Assembly: GCA_943787175.1 (NCBI GenBank)
Contig: CALSLK010000004.1
Coordinates: forward strand, 62,001 to 126,000
Length of the DNA stretch: 64,000 nucleotides
Origin: an uncultured Alphaproteobacteria bacterium
Lineage (GTDB): Bacteria > Pseudomonadota > Alphaproteobacteria > SP197
Reading direction: 5' to 3'
Shown here: positions 46,045 through 54,562 of the stretch, piece by piece
Layout: every line of letters begins with the position of its first letter
How positions within the stretch are numbered: the first letter of the stretch is position 1
The notes under the pieces: model-generated
Databases searched by the model: none
The model's input: only the letters and a program-made list of their open reading frames with translations
What the model was told of the DNA's origin: nothing
Made by a program: the position numbers and the translations under genes

Positions 46045-46686
46045 TCAGGTACGGCGATAAACGAAAAACCAGCCCGCAGGCTCCAACGGTTCGAAGAATT
46101 TGTCGAGTTCCTTCTCGACCAGTTCCAGTTTTCTCTCGGCGACCAGCACATCCAGTGCTGCCTTGAAGCCCTGGGCTTCCCAGATATCGACATGGACGGA
46201 AAACGAGATCAGGCCGCCGGGCCGAAGCAATCTGACAAGCTCATCAAACGGTTCTGGACCAACATGGCCGCAGGTGAACGTGCCCGACGACACCATGGCG
46301 TCATAACAGGCATCAGGCAGGTCGATGGGTTTGGTGAGATCAGCACGGATCAGATTGCGGTAGATGCCGCGCGCGCGTGCCTTGGCCAGCATCGCGTCGG
46401 TCAGATCGACACCATCGACCTTGTTGAAACCCTGCTCATGGAGGTGATCGCTGGTCAGCCCGGTGCCACATCCCACATCGAGGATTTCAGCGCTGGTGTC
46501 TCGCAGGTGCCTTGTCAGCCGTTCGGCCACCAGGCGCGGCGAGCAGTAGCCCAGTTCACCGACCATGTGCCCTTCGTAGTCATCAGCCCAGAGTTTGTAG
46601 AAGGACTGGGCGTCATCGCTGTCTTTCAGGCCATAGGCCCCGCTGACAAAGGCATCCTTGGCAAGATCGATGGGTTGGTCTGACAT
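46045..46686 (-). CDS. Class I SAM-dependent methyltransferase
   Basis: A 213-residue enzyme. SAM-binding motif I is AEILDVGCGTGLTSDHLHEQ, followed by VDGVDLTDAMLAKARARGIY (motif II) and ISFSVHVDIWEAQGFKAALD. The N-terminus has LKDSDDAQSFYKLWADDYEG, common in small-molecule methyltransferases of the Williams-Beuren-like type. Substrate unknown. The ATG at 46686 was chosen to match the family; the frame continues upstream. It precedes ureohydrolase copy 3, so a methylated guanidino compound is conceivable, which is inference. Confidence 0.82.
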   Translation of the reverse strand: MSDQPIDLAKDAFVSGAYGLKDSDDAQSFYKLWADDYEGHMVGELGYCSPRLVAERLTRHLRDTSAEILDVGCGTGLTSDHLHEQGFNKVDGVDLTDAMLAKARARGIYRNLIRADLTKPIDLPDACYDAMVSSGTFTCGHVGPEPFDELVRLLRPGGLISFSVHVDIWEAQGFKAALDVLVAERKLELVEKELDKFFEPLEPAGWFFVYRRT

Positions 46687-46781
46687 GCTGTCCCTATTCT
46701 TCTGGCGCGTCTGAACACGAGCAGCGATGGTGGCGCGCCAGGCGGCACCATGCAAGAACGGACCTGATGAAGCGAGGAACC

Positions 46782-47366
46782 ATGACCACGACAGTGATCC
46801 GCTACGAGGACCATGAAGAGGTGCCCTGGAACAACGGGCTGGGAGTCACGCGTGAGGTTGCCAACGCCTTTCGCCCTGACGGCACCCTGATATGGCGTGT
46901 CAGCATGGCGACCATCGACAAGGACGGCGCATTTTCCGACTTCAGCGGCGCCAAACGCATCCAGATCCTGCTCACCGGCGCCGGATTTGTTCTCGATTTC
47001 GGGGGCCACGGCAGCGCCGCGATGAAAGAACCGTTCAATCCCGCAACCTTCGAGGGCGGCTGGCCTACATCGGCGCGAAACGTGATCGGAAAGAACCAGG
47101 TCCTCAATGTCGTGACGGCAAGTGCACATGCAGACGGCAGAGTCGCAGTTCAGCAGGTAGACAGCGACGGCCTGCAACTTGCCCGTGGTGGCAGCTTGCG
47201 CCTGTTTTACGTCCTCACCGGCGCTTTGAACGCAGAGATCCAAGGCCAAACCATGATGGTAAAACAGGGCGAGGCCTTGCGCATGGATAACGACGCAAGC
47301 ACAGGCCTTGTCATGCCTGCCGATGAGCCCACGCTGGTCTATCGGATTGACATCGACCTTGCGTAG
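46782..47366 (+). CDS. HutD-family cupin (copy 1)
   Basis: A 194-residue double cupin of the HutD/Ves family. Marks are VIRYEDHEEVPWNNGLGVTR, IWRVSMATIDKDGAFSDFSG, FVLDFGGHGSAAMKEPFNPA and a second half with LRLFYVLTGALNAEIQGQTM. HutD is found in many histidine-utilisation operons, where it limits hut expression and is thought to sense formylglutamate. No hut structural genes are in this window. The ATG at 46782 follows GAGGAACC. It is followed at 57 bp by the PhyH dioxygenase. Confidence 0.85.
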   Translation: MTTTVIRYEDHEEVPWNNGLGVTREVANAFRPDGTLIWRVSMATIDKDGAFSDFSGAKRIQILLTGAGFVLDFGGHGSAAMKEPFNPATFEGGWPTSARNVIGKNQVLNVVTASAHADGRVAVQQVDSDGLQLARGGSLRLFYVLTGALNAEIQGQTMMVKQGEALRMDNDASTGLVMPADEPTLVYRIDIDLA

Positions 47367-47423
47367 AAACCAGCGGCGCGCTGAACTGTGCAAGACTGAA
47401 GACCAGCGGCAAAGGAGATGATC

Positions 47424-48320
47424 ATGACGGGACCACAGTTTGAGCGAGACGCAGACGCTGCAGACGTCGCTGCAAGCCTTGAAGAGCATGGCTATGCCAT
47501 TGTGCGTAATCTGGCCGAGCCTGAGGTGCTTGCGCGCCTGAATGCCGAGTTCAACCCCTATGTCGATGCCGTACCCCTGGGTAAGACCGAGTTTGCAGGG
47601 GACAAGACCAAGCGCATCAACAACCTGATCGCCAAATCGACAGCCTGCCGCGAACTGGCACTCAACCCCCTGGTCATGGGCGTTTGCGATTCCGTCCTGC
47701 TGCCATACTGCGCGCGCTACCATCTTCATGTGACGACCCTGATCGAGCTGCAGCCAGGACAGGGCCAGCAGGTGCTCCATCGTGACGGCGGCATCTACCC
47801 GGTGCGCTTCCCAGCCATTCCCACGACGCTGGCAACAATCTGGGCATGCAACGACTTCACGGCGGAGAATGGCGGAACCCTGATTGCGCCGGGCAGTCAC
47901 CGCTGGGCGCATGAGCGCGAACCCAAACCTGATGAGATCATCTCTGCAGAAATGCCTGCGGGATCAGTCCTGATCTACACCAGCAATTTTTATCATGGCG
48001 GTGGCAACAACCAATCAAACGGCACACGCCGCGGCATGGCGTTGCATTACAATCTGGGTTGGCTGCGCCAGGAGGAAAACCAGTTCCTCTCGATTCCGCC
48101 CGAAAAGGCCGCAGGTATCGCACCGGAAGTCCTGCAGTTGATCGGCTACGACTTCGGCGCGCCCTATCTGGGTTTTGTCGAGGAAGGCCACCCGTTGACC
48201 CTGGCTGATCCCGACCTGCCCCGTGACATGGATCGCACCGGGGGAGAGGAACTCGTCAGACGCCACGAAGCGATCAAACCCATTCCCATGGGCGAAAATC
48301 CCCCGGGGAGCTGGGACTGA
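47424..48320 (+). CDS. Phytanoyl-CoA dioxygenase (PhyH) family Fe(II)/2-oxoglutarate oxygenase
   Basis: A 298-residue oxygenase. The iron ligands are His119 and Asp121 (QQVLHRDGGIYPVRF) and His191 (SNFYHGGGNNQSNGTRRG), with an Arg at 202 or 203 for 2-oxoglutarate. An N-terminal LEEHGYAIVRNLAEPEVLAR matches the family. Substrates of bacterial PhyH proteins range from ectoine to phosphonates and peptidyl natural products; none is indicated here. The ATG at 47424 is best placed relative to AAAGGAG. It lies between two HutD paralogues; the second starts 2 bp after its stop. Confidence 0.87.
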   Translation: MTGPQFERDADAADVAASLEEHGYAIVRNLAEPEVLARLNAEFNPYVDAVPLGKTEFAGDKTKRINNLIAKSTACRELALNPLVMGVCDSVLLPYCARYHLHVTTLIELQPGQGQQVLHRDGGIYPVRFPAIPTTLATIWACNDFTAENGGTLIAPGSHRWAHEREPKPDEIISAEMPAGSVLIYTSNFYHGGGNNQSNGTRRGMALHYNLGWLRQEENQFLSIPPEKAAGIAPEVLQLIGYDFGAPYLGFVEEGHPLTLADPDLPRDMDRTGGEELVRRHEAIKPIPMGENPPGSWD

Positions 48321-48322
48321 TC

Positions 48323-48919
48323 ATGGCCGCCACGGTCATCCGTTACGACGACCACACGCTGGTACCCTGGAAGAACGGCCAGGGTGTAACCCGCGAAATT
48401 GCTGTTGCGCGCGACGGCTCCAGCTTTCTGTGGCGCCTCAGCATTGCCTCGGTGGATCGCACAGGACCGTTCTCCGATTTCAGCGGCTACGACCGGGTCA
48501 TCATGTTGCTGGAAGGCGACGGTATGATTCTCGATTTCGGAGGCCAGGGCCGTGCCGTCATGGCGCAACCCTTCGTGCCACAACGTTTTGACGGCAGCTG
48601 GTCAACCCATGCCACGCTTCTGGGTGGGCCGCTGACCGATTTCAACGTCATGACCGCACAGGGCAGAGCCAACGCCGATGTCGCGGTGATGAAGGCCAGT
48701 GCGCAGGGTGTTGCCATGACACACGCTTCAACCGTTACCTTCTTTCATGTCCTAGCGGGATCATGGGATATGACGGGTTACAGCCTGGACACCACCCTGG
48801 ATGAAGGCGATTGCCTGCATGTGGATGAGGAGCCCTGGGAGGGCCGCGCCATCGCACGCTCGCCCGATGCCCTGCTCTATTCCGTCGCCATCACGGTCAG
48901 TCCGCAACCAGGACAATGA
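48323..48919 (+). CDS. HutD-family cupin (copy 2)
   Basis: A 198-residue paralogue of the gene 1.5 kb upstream. Shared signatures are VIRYDDHTLVPWKNGQGVTR, FLWRLSIASVDRTGPFSDFS and GMILDFGGQGRAVMAQPFVP. The two copies differ throughout the second half, so they are old duplicates or separately acquired. It may bind a different ligand, or the two could dimerise. It overlaps the convergent membrane-protein gene by 23 bp. Confidence 0.85.
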   Translation: MAATVIRYDDHTLVPWKNGQGVTREIAVARDGSSFLWRLSIASVDRTGPFSDFSGYDRVIMLLEGDGMILDFGGQGRAVMAQPFVPQRFDGSWSTHATLLGGPLTDFNVMTAQGRANADVAVMKASAQGVAMTHASTVTFFHVLAGSWDMTGYSLDTTLDEGDCLHVDEEPWEGRAIARSPDALLYSVAITVSPQPGQ

Positions 48920-49634
48920 CGGCATAAACTGCCGCTCCCAGGGCAAAGGGCAGGAACCTGCTCTCACGATCCTCGGGCAACTCTTCCTTGATCACGTTCA
49001 TGATCACGCTGCCGGCCAGGAAACCAAAGATGATGCTGATGGTGGGATCATGCAGTTCGATCAACGCGCCCGTCGCCCATCCAGCCAACAGCGCCACCGC
49101 CACGATCCAGCGCACACGGCTCTGATAGAGTTTCTTGTGGTGGTCAAAGAGGCCGTAGTCACCGGTCAGAAAATGCAGACCCATGGCCACAGCATAAAGC
49201 GCCAGCGCCTGCAGACTGTGGTCCTCCCGGTTGAGTAAGAGATAACCGATCAGGAAGTTGTAGACCGCAAAGGCACCAATATGGACCCAGAAGACCGTGT
49301 TGTGGGCCTCGTCCACGCCGGTCGCGGCAAGCTGCGTCCGTCGTGACGCCGTGACCGTGCGGTCCAGGCCATAGAACGTGATGAGCCCCATCAGAGCCAG
49401 CAGATAGACGATGTGGTCGGCCAACCATTCCAGTGACGGGTTGTCATGGGCCAGGATTTCGTTGTGTTCGGTCAGGCTGGGGAGAACGTGGAGAAAGACA
49501 TACGTCACCGCCACGCCGCCGCTGAATGACAACCACCCACTCCGCTGTTGGCCGTGCAGACCCCGGAGGTGACCGATAAAAACATGAATGCCGGCAAAGA
49601 GCAGCGCGCAGGCAAAGGTGAGAGATAGGATCAT
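48897..49634 (-). CDS. ZIP-like polytopic membrane protein
   Basis: A 245-residue protein with about seven or eight helices. The first half has LTFACALLFAGIHVFIGHLR and LSFSGGVAVTYVFLHVLPSL, the second WIVAVALLAGWATGALIELH and IFGFLAGSVIMNVIKEELPE, followed by RFLPFALGAAVYAVIVLVAD. His and Glu placed in helices (TYVFLHVLPSL, MNVIKEELPE) resemble the metal-site helices of ZIP transporters, but a strict HNxxD motif is not seen. Function is therefore uncertain. A GTG at 49655 in frame is an alternative start. Confidence 0.6.
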   Translation of the reverse strand: MILSLTFACALLFAGIHVFIGHLRGLHGQQRSGWLSFSGGVAVTYVFLHVLPSLTEHNEILAHDNPSLEWLADHIVYLLALMGLITFYGLDRTVTASRRTQLAATGVDEAHNTVFWVHIGAFAVYNFLIGYLLLNREDHSLQALALYAVAMGLHFLTGDYGLFDHHKKLYQSRVRWIVAVALLAGWATGALIELHDPTISIIFGFLAGSVIMNVIKEELPEDRESRFLPFALGAAVYAVIVLVAD

Positions 49635-49722
49635 TTGAAGCCAGAACCTTTCCACCAGTGTCTGGCGGCAGTTTGCTTGTGATCTATACTAACAGCAATT
49701 CGCGACATCCAAGGAGAGAGCC

Positions 49723-51525
49723 ATGCTGCATTCACGCCCGGAACTTGTAGGCACCTTCGGGATGGTGACCTCCACCCATTGGCAGGCCAGTGCGGCGGGC
49801 ATGGCCATGCTGGAAAAGGGCGGGAATGCTTTTGATGCAGCCGTTGCTGCTGGCTGTGTCCTGAACGTGGTGGAGCCCGACCAGAATGGTCCCGGCGGGG
49901 ATGTCCCGATCATCCTGTGGAGCGAGAAAAATCAGAAGGTCGAGGTGATCTGCGGTCAGGGTGTCGCACCCTCAGCCATTCGCTCCGAAGCACTGCGTGA
50001 CATGGGGCTGGATGTGATGCCGGGCATCGGTCATCTGCCGGTCGTCGTGCCCGGTACGTTCGGTGCATGGATGCGCGTGCTGCATGATTACGGCAGCCTT
50101 ACCGTGCGCGATGTACTGGAACCTGCCGTCTCGATTGCGCGCGACGGCTTCCTGCTGACACCGACCGTTGCCAACGTGCTCAGCCGTGGGCGTGATTTCA
50201 TGGTCGAGCACTGGCCTACCTCGGCCCAGGCATACGGCATCGAAAACGGTGCACCTGAAGCCGGAACGCTTTATCGCCTGCCCCAGATGGCCGACACCTA
50301 TGAGCGCGTGATCCACGAGGCCGAGGCCGCGGGCAGTGACCGCGAAGAGCAGGTCGAGGCGGCACGCAGGGCCTGGTACGAAGGGTTTGTTGCCGAGGCC
50401 GTCGATACCTTCATGCGCGAGCCGGTGATGGATACCTCTGGCGAGGCGCATGCCGGATTTCTGACCGGCGATGACATGACCAACTGGCGTGCGGCGGTCG
50501 AAGAACCGGTGACGCTCGACTATGGCGATTACACCGTGTGCAAGGCAGGGCCCTGGTCCCAGGCTCCGGTTCTGCTGCAGCAACTTGCCCTTCTGAAGGG
50601 GTTCGATGTCGGGGCCATGGGTCCCAATAGCGCCGATTTCGTCCACACCGTGCAGGAATGTGCCAAGCTGGCCATGGCCGACCGCGAAGCGTTTTATGGC
50701 GACCCTGCCTTTGTCGATGTACCGCTCGATGTCCTGCTTTCCGACGCCTACAACGAAGATCGGCGCAAGCTGATCAGCGGACAGGCGCGCATGGACCTGC
50801 CTCCTGGTTCTATTGAAGGGTATGGCGGCGAAATCAGGCTGCGCGCACTGGGCTCGACCAATGTGGCCAATGCACAGATGACTGTGGATGGCGAAAGCGA
50901 CGCACCGGCATGGCAGTCGATGACCCAGTTCCAGGCCGAAAGCCATGGCGACACCTGCCATTTCGATATTATCGACCGGTGGGGCAACATGATCTCGGCC
51001 ACACCCAGTGGCGGCTGGTTGTCAGGCTCTCCTGCCGTGCCAGGTCTTGGCTTTCCAGTCAGCGTGCGCGGCCAGATGTTCTGGCTCGATGACGACCATC
51101 CCAACGGTCTGCAGCCGGGCAAACGCCCACGCACGACCCTGACACCGACCCTGGCATTGCATCAGGACAATCCCTATCTGGTGTTCGGAACGCCGGGCGG
51201 CGACCAGCAGGACCAATGGGCGCTCCATGCCTTCCTGCGCCATGTGCATCACGGCATGAACCTGCAGGAAGCCCTCGATGCGCCAAGCTTCTACACCGAT
51301 CATCTGCCCAGTTCGTTCTATCCGCGTGAATGGGATGCCGGTTCCCTGGCCATCGAAGAGCATTTCCCAAAGGCCACACTCGAAGAGCTCGACCGGCGTG
51401 GTCACAAGCTGCAGATCTATCCGCAATGGACCCACTACAATTCCATGACCATGGCGTCGAAGGTGGGACCGATGTTGAAAGCAGCAGCAAGCCCCCGTCG
51501 CCAGTGTTACGCGGTCGGCCGATGA
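49723..51525 (+). CDS. Gamma-glutamyltransferase/glutathione hydrolase family protein
   Basis: A 600-residue Ntn-hydrolase precursor. Large-subunit marks are MVTSTHWQASAAGMAMLEKG, GNAFDAAVAAGCVLNVVEPD and GGDVPIILW; the self-processing Thr411 opens the small subunit (HGDTCHFDIIDRWGNMISAT), where most enzymes have TTHxSVVD. Later PRTTLTPTLALHQDNPYLVF and a GTPGGDQQDQW match the oxyanion loop. No signal peptide is visible, so it appears cytosolic, unlike the periplasmic enzyme of enterobacteria. It could cleave gamma-glutamyl compounds. RBS AAGGAGAG precedes the ATG; a possible -10 (TATACT) lies at 49685. It overlaps the MBL-fold gene by 4 bp. Confidence 0.88.
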   Translation: MLHSRPELVGTFGMVTSTHWQASAAGMAMLEKGGNAFDAAVAAGCVLNVVEPDQNGPGGDVPIILWSEKNQKVEVICGQGVAPSAIRSEALRDMGLDVMPGIGHLPVVVPGTFGAWMRVLHDYGSLTVRDVLEPAVSIARDGFLLTPTVANVLSRGRDFMVEHWPTSAQAYGIENGAPEAGTLYRLPQMADTYERVIHEAEAAGSDREEQVEAARRAWYEGFVAEAVDTFMREPVMDTSGEAHAGFLTGDDMTNWRAAVEEPVTLDYGDYTVCKAGPWSQAPVLLQQLALLKGFDVGAMGPNSADFVHTVQECAKLAMADREAFYGDPAFVDVPLDVLLSDAYNEDRRKLISGQARMDLPPGSIEGYGGEIRLRALGSTNVANAQMTVDGESDAPAWQSMTQFQAESHGDTCHFDIIDRWGNMISATPSGGWLSGSPAVPGLGFPVSVRGQMFWLDDDHPNGLQPGKRPRTTLTPTLALHQDNPYLVFGTPGGDQQDQWALHAFLRHVHHGMNLQEALDAPSFYTDHLPSSFYPREWDAGSLAIEEHFPKATLEELDRRGHKLQIYPQWTHYNSMTMASKVGPMLKAAASPRRQCYAVGR

Positions 51526-52310
51526 GCGAGCACACCGAACTTCCCGTCGCGCAGGACTGGTTCGCCATCGAAGCAGCGGACGAAAACGGCGTGCGCCGGG
51601 TGCGCGAAACCCATGTCCATGAATACGGTGGCGGCAGCATGTGGCTGGTCGAGGGTGCGGAACGCGCTCTGCTGGTGGAAACCGGCATTGGCGTCGCACC
51701 CTTGCGCGCCTTCGTGGAAACGATCACCGACAAGCCGGTGATCGCCTTTGCTTCCATGGGTTACTACGACCATGCCGGAGGCTTGCACCAGTTCGATGAA
51801 CGCTGGATTCACGCAAACGATGCACACCGTGTCGAACAGCCCGACCGTATCAACACTGCGGCCCAATGGTATCTGGATGGCGCCTTCGCAGCCCTGCCGC
51901 ATGCTGACTTCGACCCCGCCAGCCACGTCATGCCGGCCTCGCAACCGACCCGGCTTCTTCATGATGGCGACGTCATCGACCTCGGCGATCGCCAGTTCCG
52001 CGTTTGCCACCTGCCCGGCGTCACATCGGGCGCCAGTGCACTCTTTGAAGACGGGACAGGCGTCCTTTTCACCGGCGAAACCCTCGTCTGGGATGGCGAC
52101 TTCGTCTACGACGGCGAACCCGTCGAGCGCACCAACGATGCCGACCGTGAGGCGTTTCGCACCTCCATGGAACGCCTCCTGGCGCTTCCGGCCACCGCCG
52201 TCTATCCCGGCCACTTCGGCCGCGGTGACCTGGCCGCCATGCGTCATGCGATCCAGGGATATCTGACGGGTGTCAACGCCAGCAAAGGCGAAAACACCTA
52301 CGCCACCTGA
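51522..52310 (+). CDS. Metallo-beta-lactamase-fold protein with degenerate metal site
   Basis: A 262-residue MBL-fold protein. The canonical THxHxDH is replaced by SMGYYDH (res 78-84), so both His of the first metal site are lost while Asp83 and His84 remain. The later site-1 His (TPGHTPGS in relatives) reads LPGVTSGAS with Val167, the bridging Asp is Glu186 in FTGETLVW, and His231 remains in VYPGHFG. One metal at most seems possible. It is translationally coupled to the GGT gene. It may hydrolyse a product of GGT, act as a binding protein, or be an inactive relative; uncertain. Confidence 0.8.
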   Translation: MSEHTELPVAQDWFAIEAADENGVRRVRETHVHEYGGGSMWLVEGAERALLVETGIGVAPLRAFVETITDKPVIAFASMGYYDHAGGLHQFDERWIHANDAHRVEQPDRINTAAQWYLDGAFAALPHADFDPASHVMPASQPTRLLHDGDVIDLGDRQFRVCHLPGVTSGASALFEDGTGVLFTGETLVWDGDFVYDGEPVERTNDADREAFRTSMERLLALPATAVYPGHFGRGDLAAMRHAIQGYLTGVNASKGENTYAT

Positions 52311-52351
52311 ATCCCGTTTGGGAGCGAACCGCCGGAGAAGGAAAACCAGCC

Positions 52352-52843
52352 ATGACCACAAATTACAGTCACTACGATCCCCAAAGGGTGGAATGGCGCC
52401 ATGTCACGGATCCCAGTTGCACGGCGTTTCACGTGGAGTTCGAGTTCAGCCTGCTCGGCTACGATCTGGAAAGTCGACGCCTGGACATGATGCTGCGCTA
52501 CATCAACAACGGCCATTGCCGGCGACACCGCCACCGCGCCTCGACCATGACCCTGGTGCTCGAAGGCGAGCAGCATCTCGACGAGTTGCAGCCCGACGGC
52601 ACGACCAAACGCATCGTCCGAAAGAAGGGTGACTACGCGCTCTCTCCGGTTGACGCCCTGCCCCATGACGAATGGGGCGGAGAGAACGGAGGGGTCGTCC
52701 TCTATTCCCTGCATGCGCCGGACGGAATCATTTTCGAATACTTCAACGAAGACATGACCGAATCATGGACAACCTCCATCGAGGAATTCGTCGACAGCTG
52801 GGAAAACGGCTCGGTCTACGGCTGGCGTCCGGAAGCAGAGTAA
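52352..52843 (+). CDS. Single-domain cupin protein
   Basis: A 163-residue cupin. The metal motif is around NGHCRRHRHRASTMTLVLEG (His cluster with a following Glu), and the second motif in DALPHDEWGGENGGVVLYSL has one His. The C-terminus (WTTSIEEFVDSWENGSVYGW) is acidic and aromatic. It is 41 bp downstream of the MBL gene on the same strand, so it is probably cotranscribed with GGT and MBL. Members of this small-cupin group bind metals or small acids; the ligand is unknown. Confidence 0.7.
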   Translation: MTTNYSHYDPQRVEWRHVTDPSCTAFHVEFEFSLLGYDLESRRLDMMLRYINNGHCRRHRHRASTMTLVLEGEQHLDELQPDGTTKRIVRKKGDYALSPVDALPHDEWGGENGGVVLYSLHAPDGIIFEYFNEDMTESWTTSIEEFVDSWENGSVYGWRPEAE

Positions 52844-52910
52844 CCAGAACCCGGGTCAGGTCGACGGGTCTGCTGGCGATGACAACAGAACCTATCCGTG
52901 CCGGCTCACT

Positions 52911-54482
52911 TCAGGATTCAGCTTCTTCGGCATGCTGACCACGATGTTTCGCAGCTTCTGCATCAGGCAGCCGGCCTCTGACCGCGAAGTAAAGGCAGAC
53001 TGCGCTCAACGCAATGCCAACCAGGATATCCCAGCCGAACGGAATGATTCCCAGACCACCGCCAAAGCTGCCCAGCCAGGAATACAGCATCAATCCGCCA
53101 AAATAGGGGACCAGCCAGAGGGCAGAACGGTAATCCAGATGGTGACCACCACGCATGATATGCATGCCAAAGAACAGGACGGCGCCAACGGCCATCGCCA
53201 AACCCAGACGCCACATTGTGTCCCAGCCGGACCAATAGACGATCAGGGTCGATGCGGTGAAGGTGATGAAACAGACCAGCCCTGCCGCAGGCAACCGGAA
53301 GGTGCCCCGCCCGTGCGGGTCCTGGCGGCGGATCGCCAGCAATGTGACCGGCCCCACTGCCAGCGAGAACACCAGAGCGGCACCATTGAGTGCCAGGAGT
53401 TCGCTGAATGGCATGAACAGGACCATCAGAACGCCAATCACAAGGTTGAGGATCAGGGCATTAAGGGGAACCAGTTTTCCAGACAATTTGGTGAAGATCA
53501 CCGGGAAGAAGCCGTTGTTGGCCAGAGCCAGGCCGATCCGCGCATTCGAGCCCGTTGAGATCAACGCACCACCGAAAGGCGCGATAACAGCACCTGCCAG
53601 AATAAAGACCGAAAGCCAGACCATACCCAGCCCCAGAGCCAGTGCGCCCAGGGGCCCAAGTGAATGGCCGATATCGAGGCTGGCCCAACCCTTGGCAAGG
53701 TCGGCCGACGGCAGAGCACCAATGAACGCGATCTGCAGTCCGGTGTAGATCACAAGGCAGACCACGATGGATAGGGCCAGCCCGATCGGTATGGTGAATT
53801 GCGGGCGCCTGACTTCGCCGGCCATATCGATGGCATGGCGAAAGCCGACAAAGGCAAACACGACGCCGCCGGTCGCAATCGCCGAGAGCACACCATGCCA
53901 ACCCATCGGCATAAATGAAGGCGTGGACGTGAAGTTGGCCATGGTTACGCGGTCGGCAATCAGCAGGCCCGCGACCAGTAGTGGAATGAAGATCTTGACC
54001 GAGGTCAGGCCACTGTTGATGCGCGTGAAAAGCGCCACGCCAAAGGCATTGAGAACCGTCATCAGGGCGAGCAATGCCACCGCAACCGCAACGCCGACCG
54101 CACTCAAACTATGGCTGGTCTCGCTCGACTGAAGCCAGGGGAAAGGCTCGGAGAGATAGCGCAGCATCACGACGGTTTCGATGGGCGCGGTGGTCAGGTA
54201 GCCGACCCACGCTGTCCAACCCATCGCGGCAGCGACCAGGCGTCCGTGGGTAAAAAACGGCAGGCGTGCAAGGCCACCTGGAACCGGAAGCCGCCCGCAG
54301 ACTTCCGCGTAAGTCAGCGCCAGCAGCAGGAACACCACGCCGCAGATCGCCCACGCAAGAATCGCGGCAGGCCCGGCAAGTTTTGCCGCACTCATCGGGG
54401 CAAACAGCCAGCCCGAGCCGATGACGCCACCAACCCCGATGAACGTCAGCCCGATAATCCCGATTTCGCGTTTCATTGCCAT
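52911..54482 (-). CDS. APC-family amino acid permease
   Basis: A 523-residue transporter with about 12-14 hydrophobic helices. The family start is EIGIIGLTFIGVGGVIGSGW (the unwound helix-1 GVGGVIGSG), then LTYAEVCGRLPVPGGLARLP and VFAFVGFRHAIDMAGEVRRP, typical of the amino acid-polyamine-cation group. The hydrophilic C-terminus ends AAKHRGQHAEEAES. It likely imports an amino acid or polyamine, which would serve the nearby ureohydrolases and GGT. Substrate not determinable. Confidence 0.87.
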   Translation of the reverse strand: MAMKREIGIIGLTFIGVGGVIGSGWLFAPMSAAKLAGPAAILAWAICGVVFLLLALTYAEVCGRLPVPGGLARLPFFTHGRLVAAAMGWTAWVGYLTTAPIETVVMLRYLSEPFPWLQSSETSHSLSAVGVAVAVALLALMTVLNAFGVALFTRINSGLTSVKIFIPLLVAGLLIADRVTMANFTSTPSFMPMGWHGVLSAIATGGVVFAFVGFRHAIDMAGEVRRPQFTIPIGLALSIVVCLVIYTGLQIAFIGALPSADLAKGWASLDIGHSLGPLGALALGLGMVWLSVFILAGAVIAPFGGALISTGSNARIGLALANNGFFPVIFTKLSGKLVPLNALILNLVIGVLMVLFMPFSELLALNGAALVFSLAVGPVTLLAIRRQDPHGRGTFRLPAAGLVCFITFTASTLIVYWSGWDTMWRLGLAMAVGAVLFFGMHIMRGGHHLDYRSALWLVPYFGGLMLYSWLGSFGGGLGIIPFGWDILVGIALSAVCLYFAVRGRLPDAEAAKHRGQHAEEAES

Positions 54483-54562
54483 GGTTCAGCCCCTGAATCC
54501 TAACCCCTTACTCAACGGTACTGTGCGAACCACAGGAGAGATAGCCTTGCTGGCAGAAGTTA

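Noticed and set aside
46626..47912. 428-codon minus-strand open frame
   Set aside because: It is antisense to HutD copy 1 and half of the PhyH gene and has no family-like sequence.
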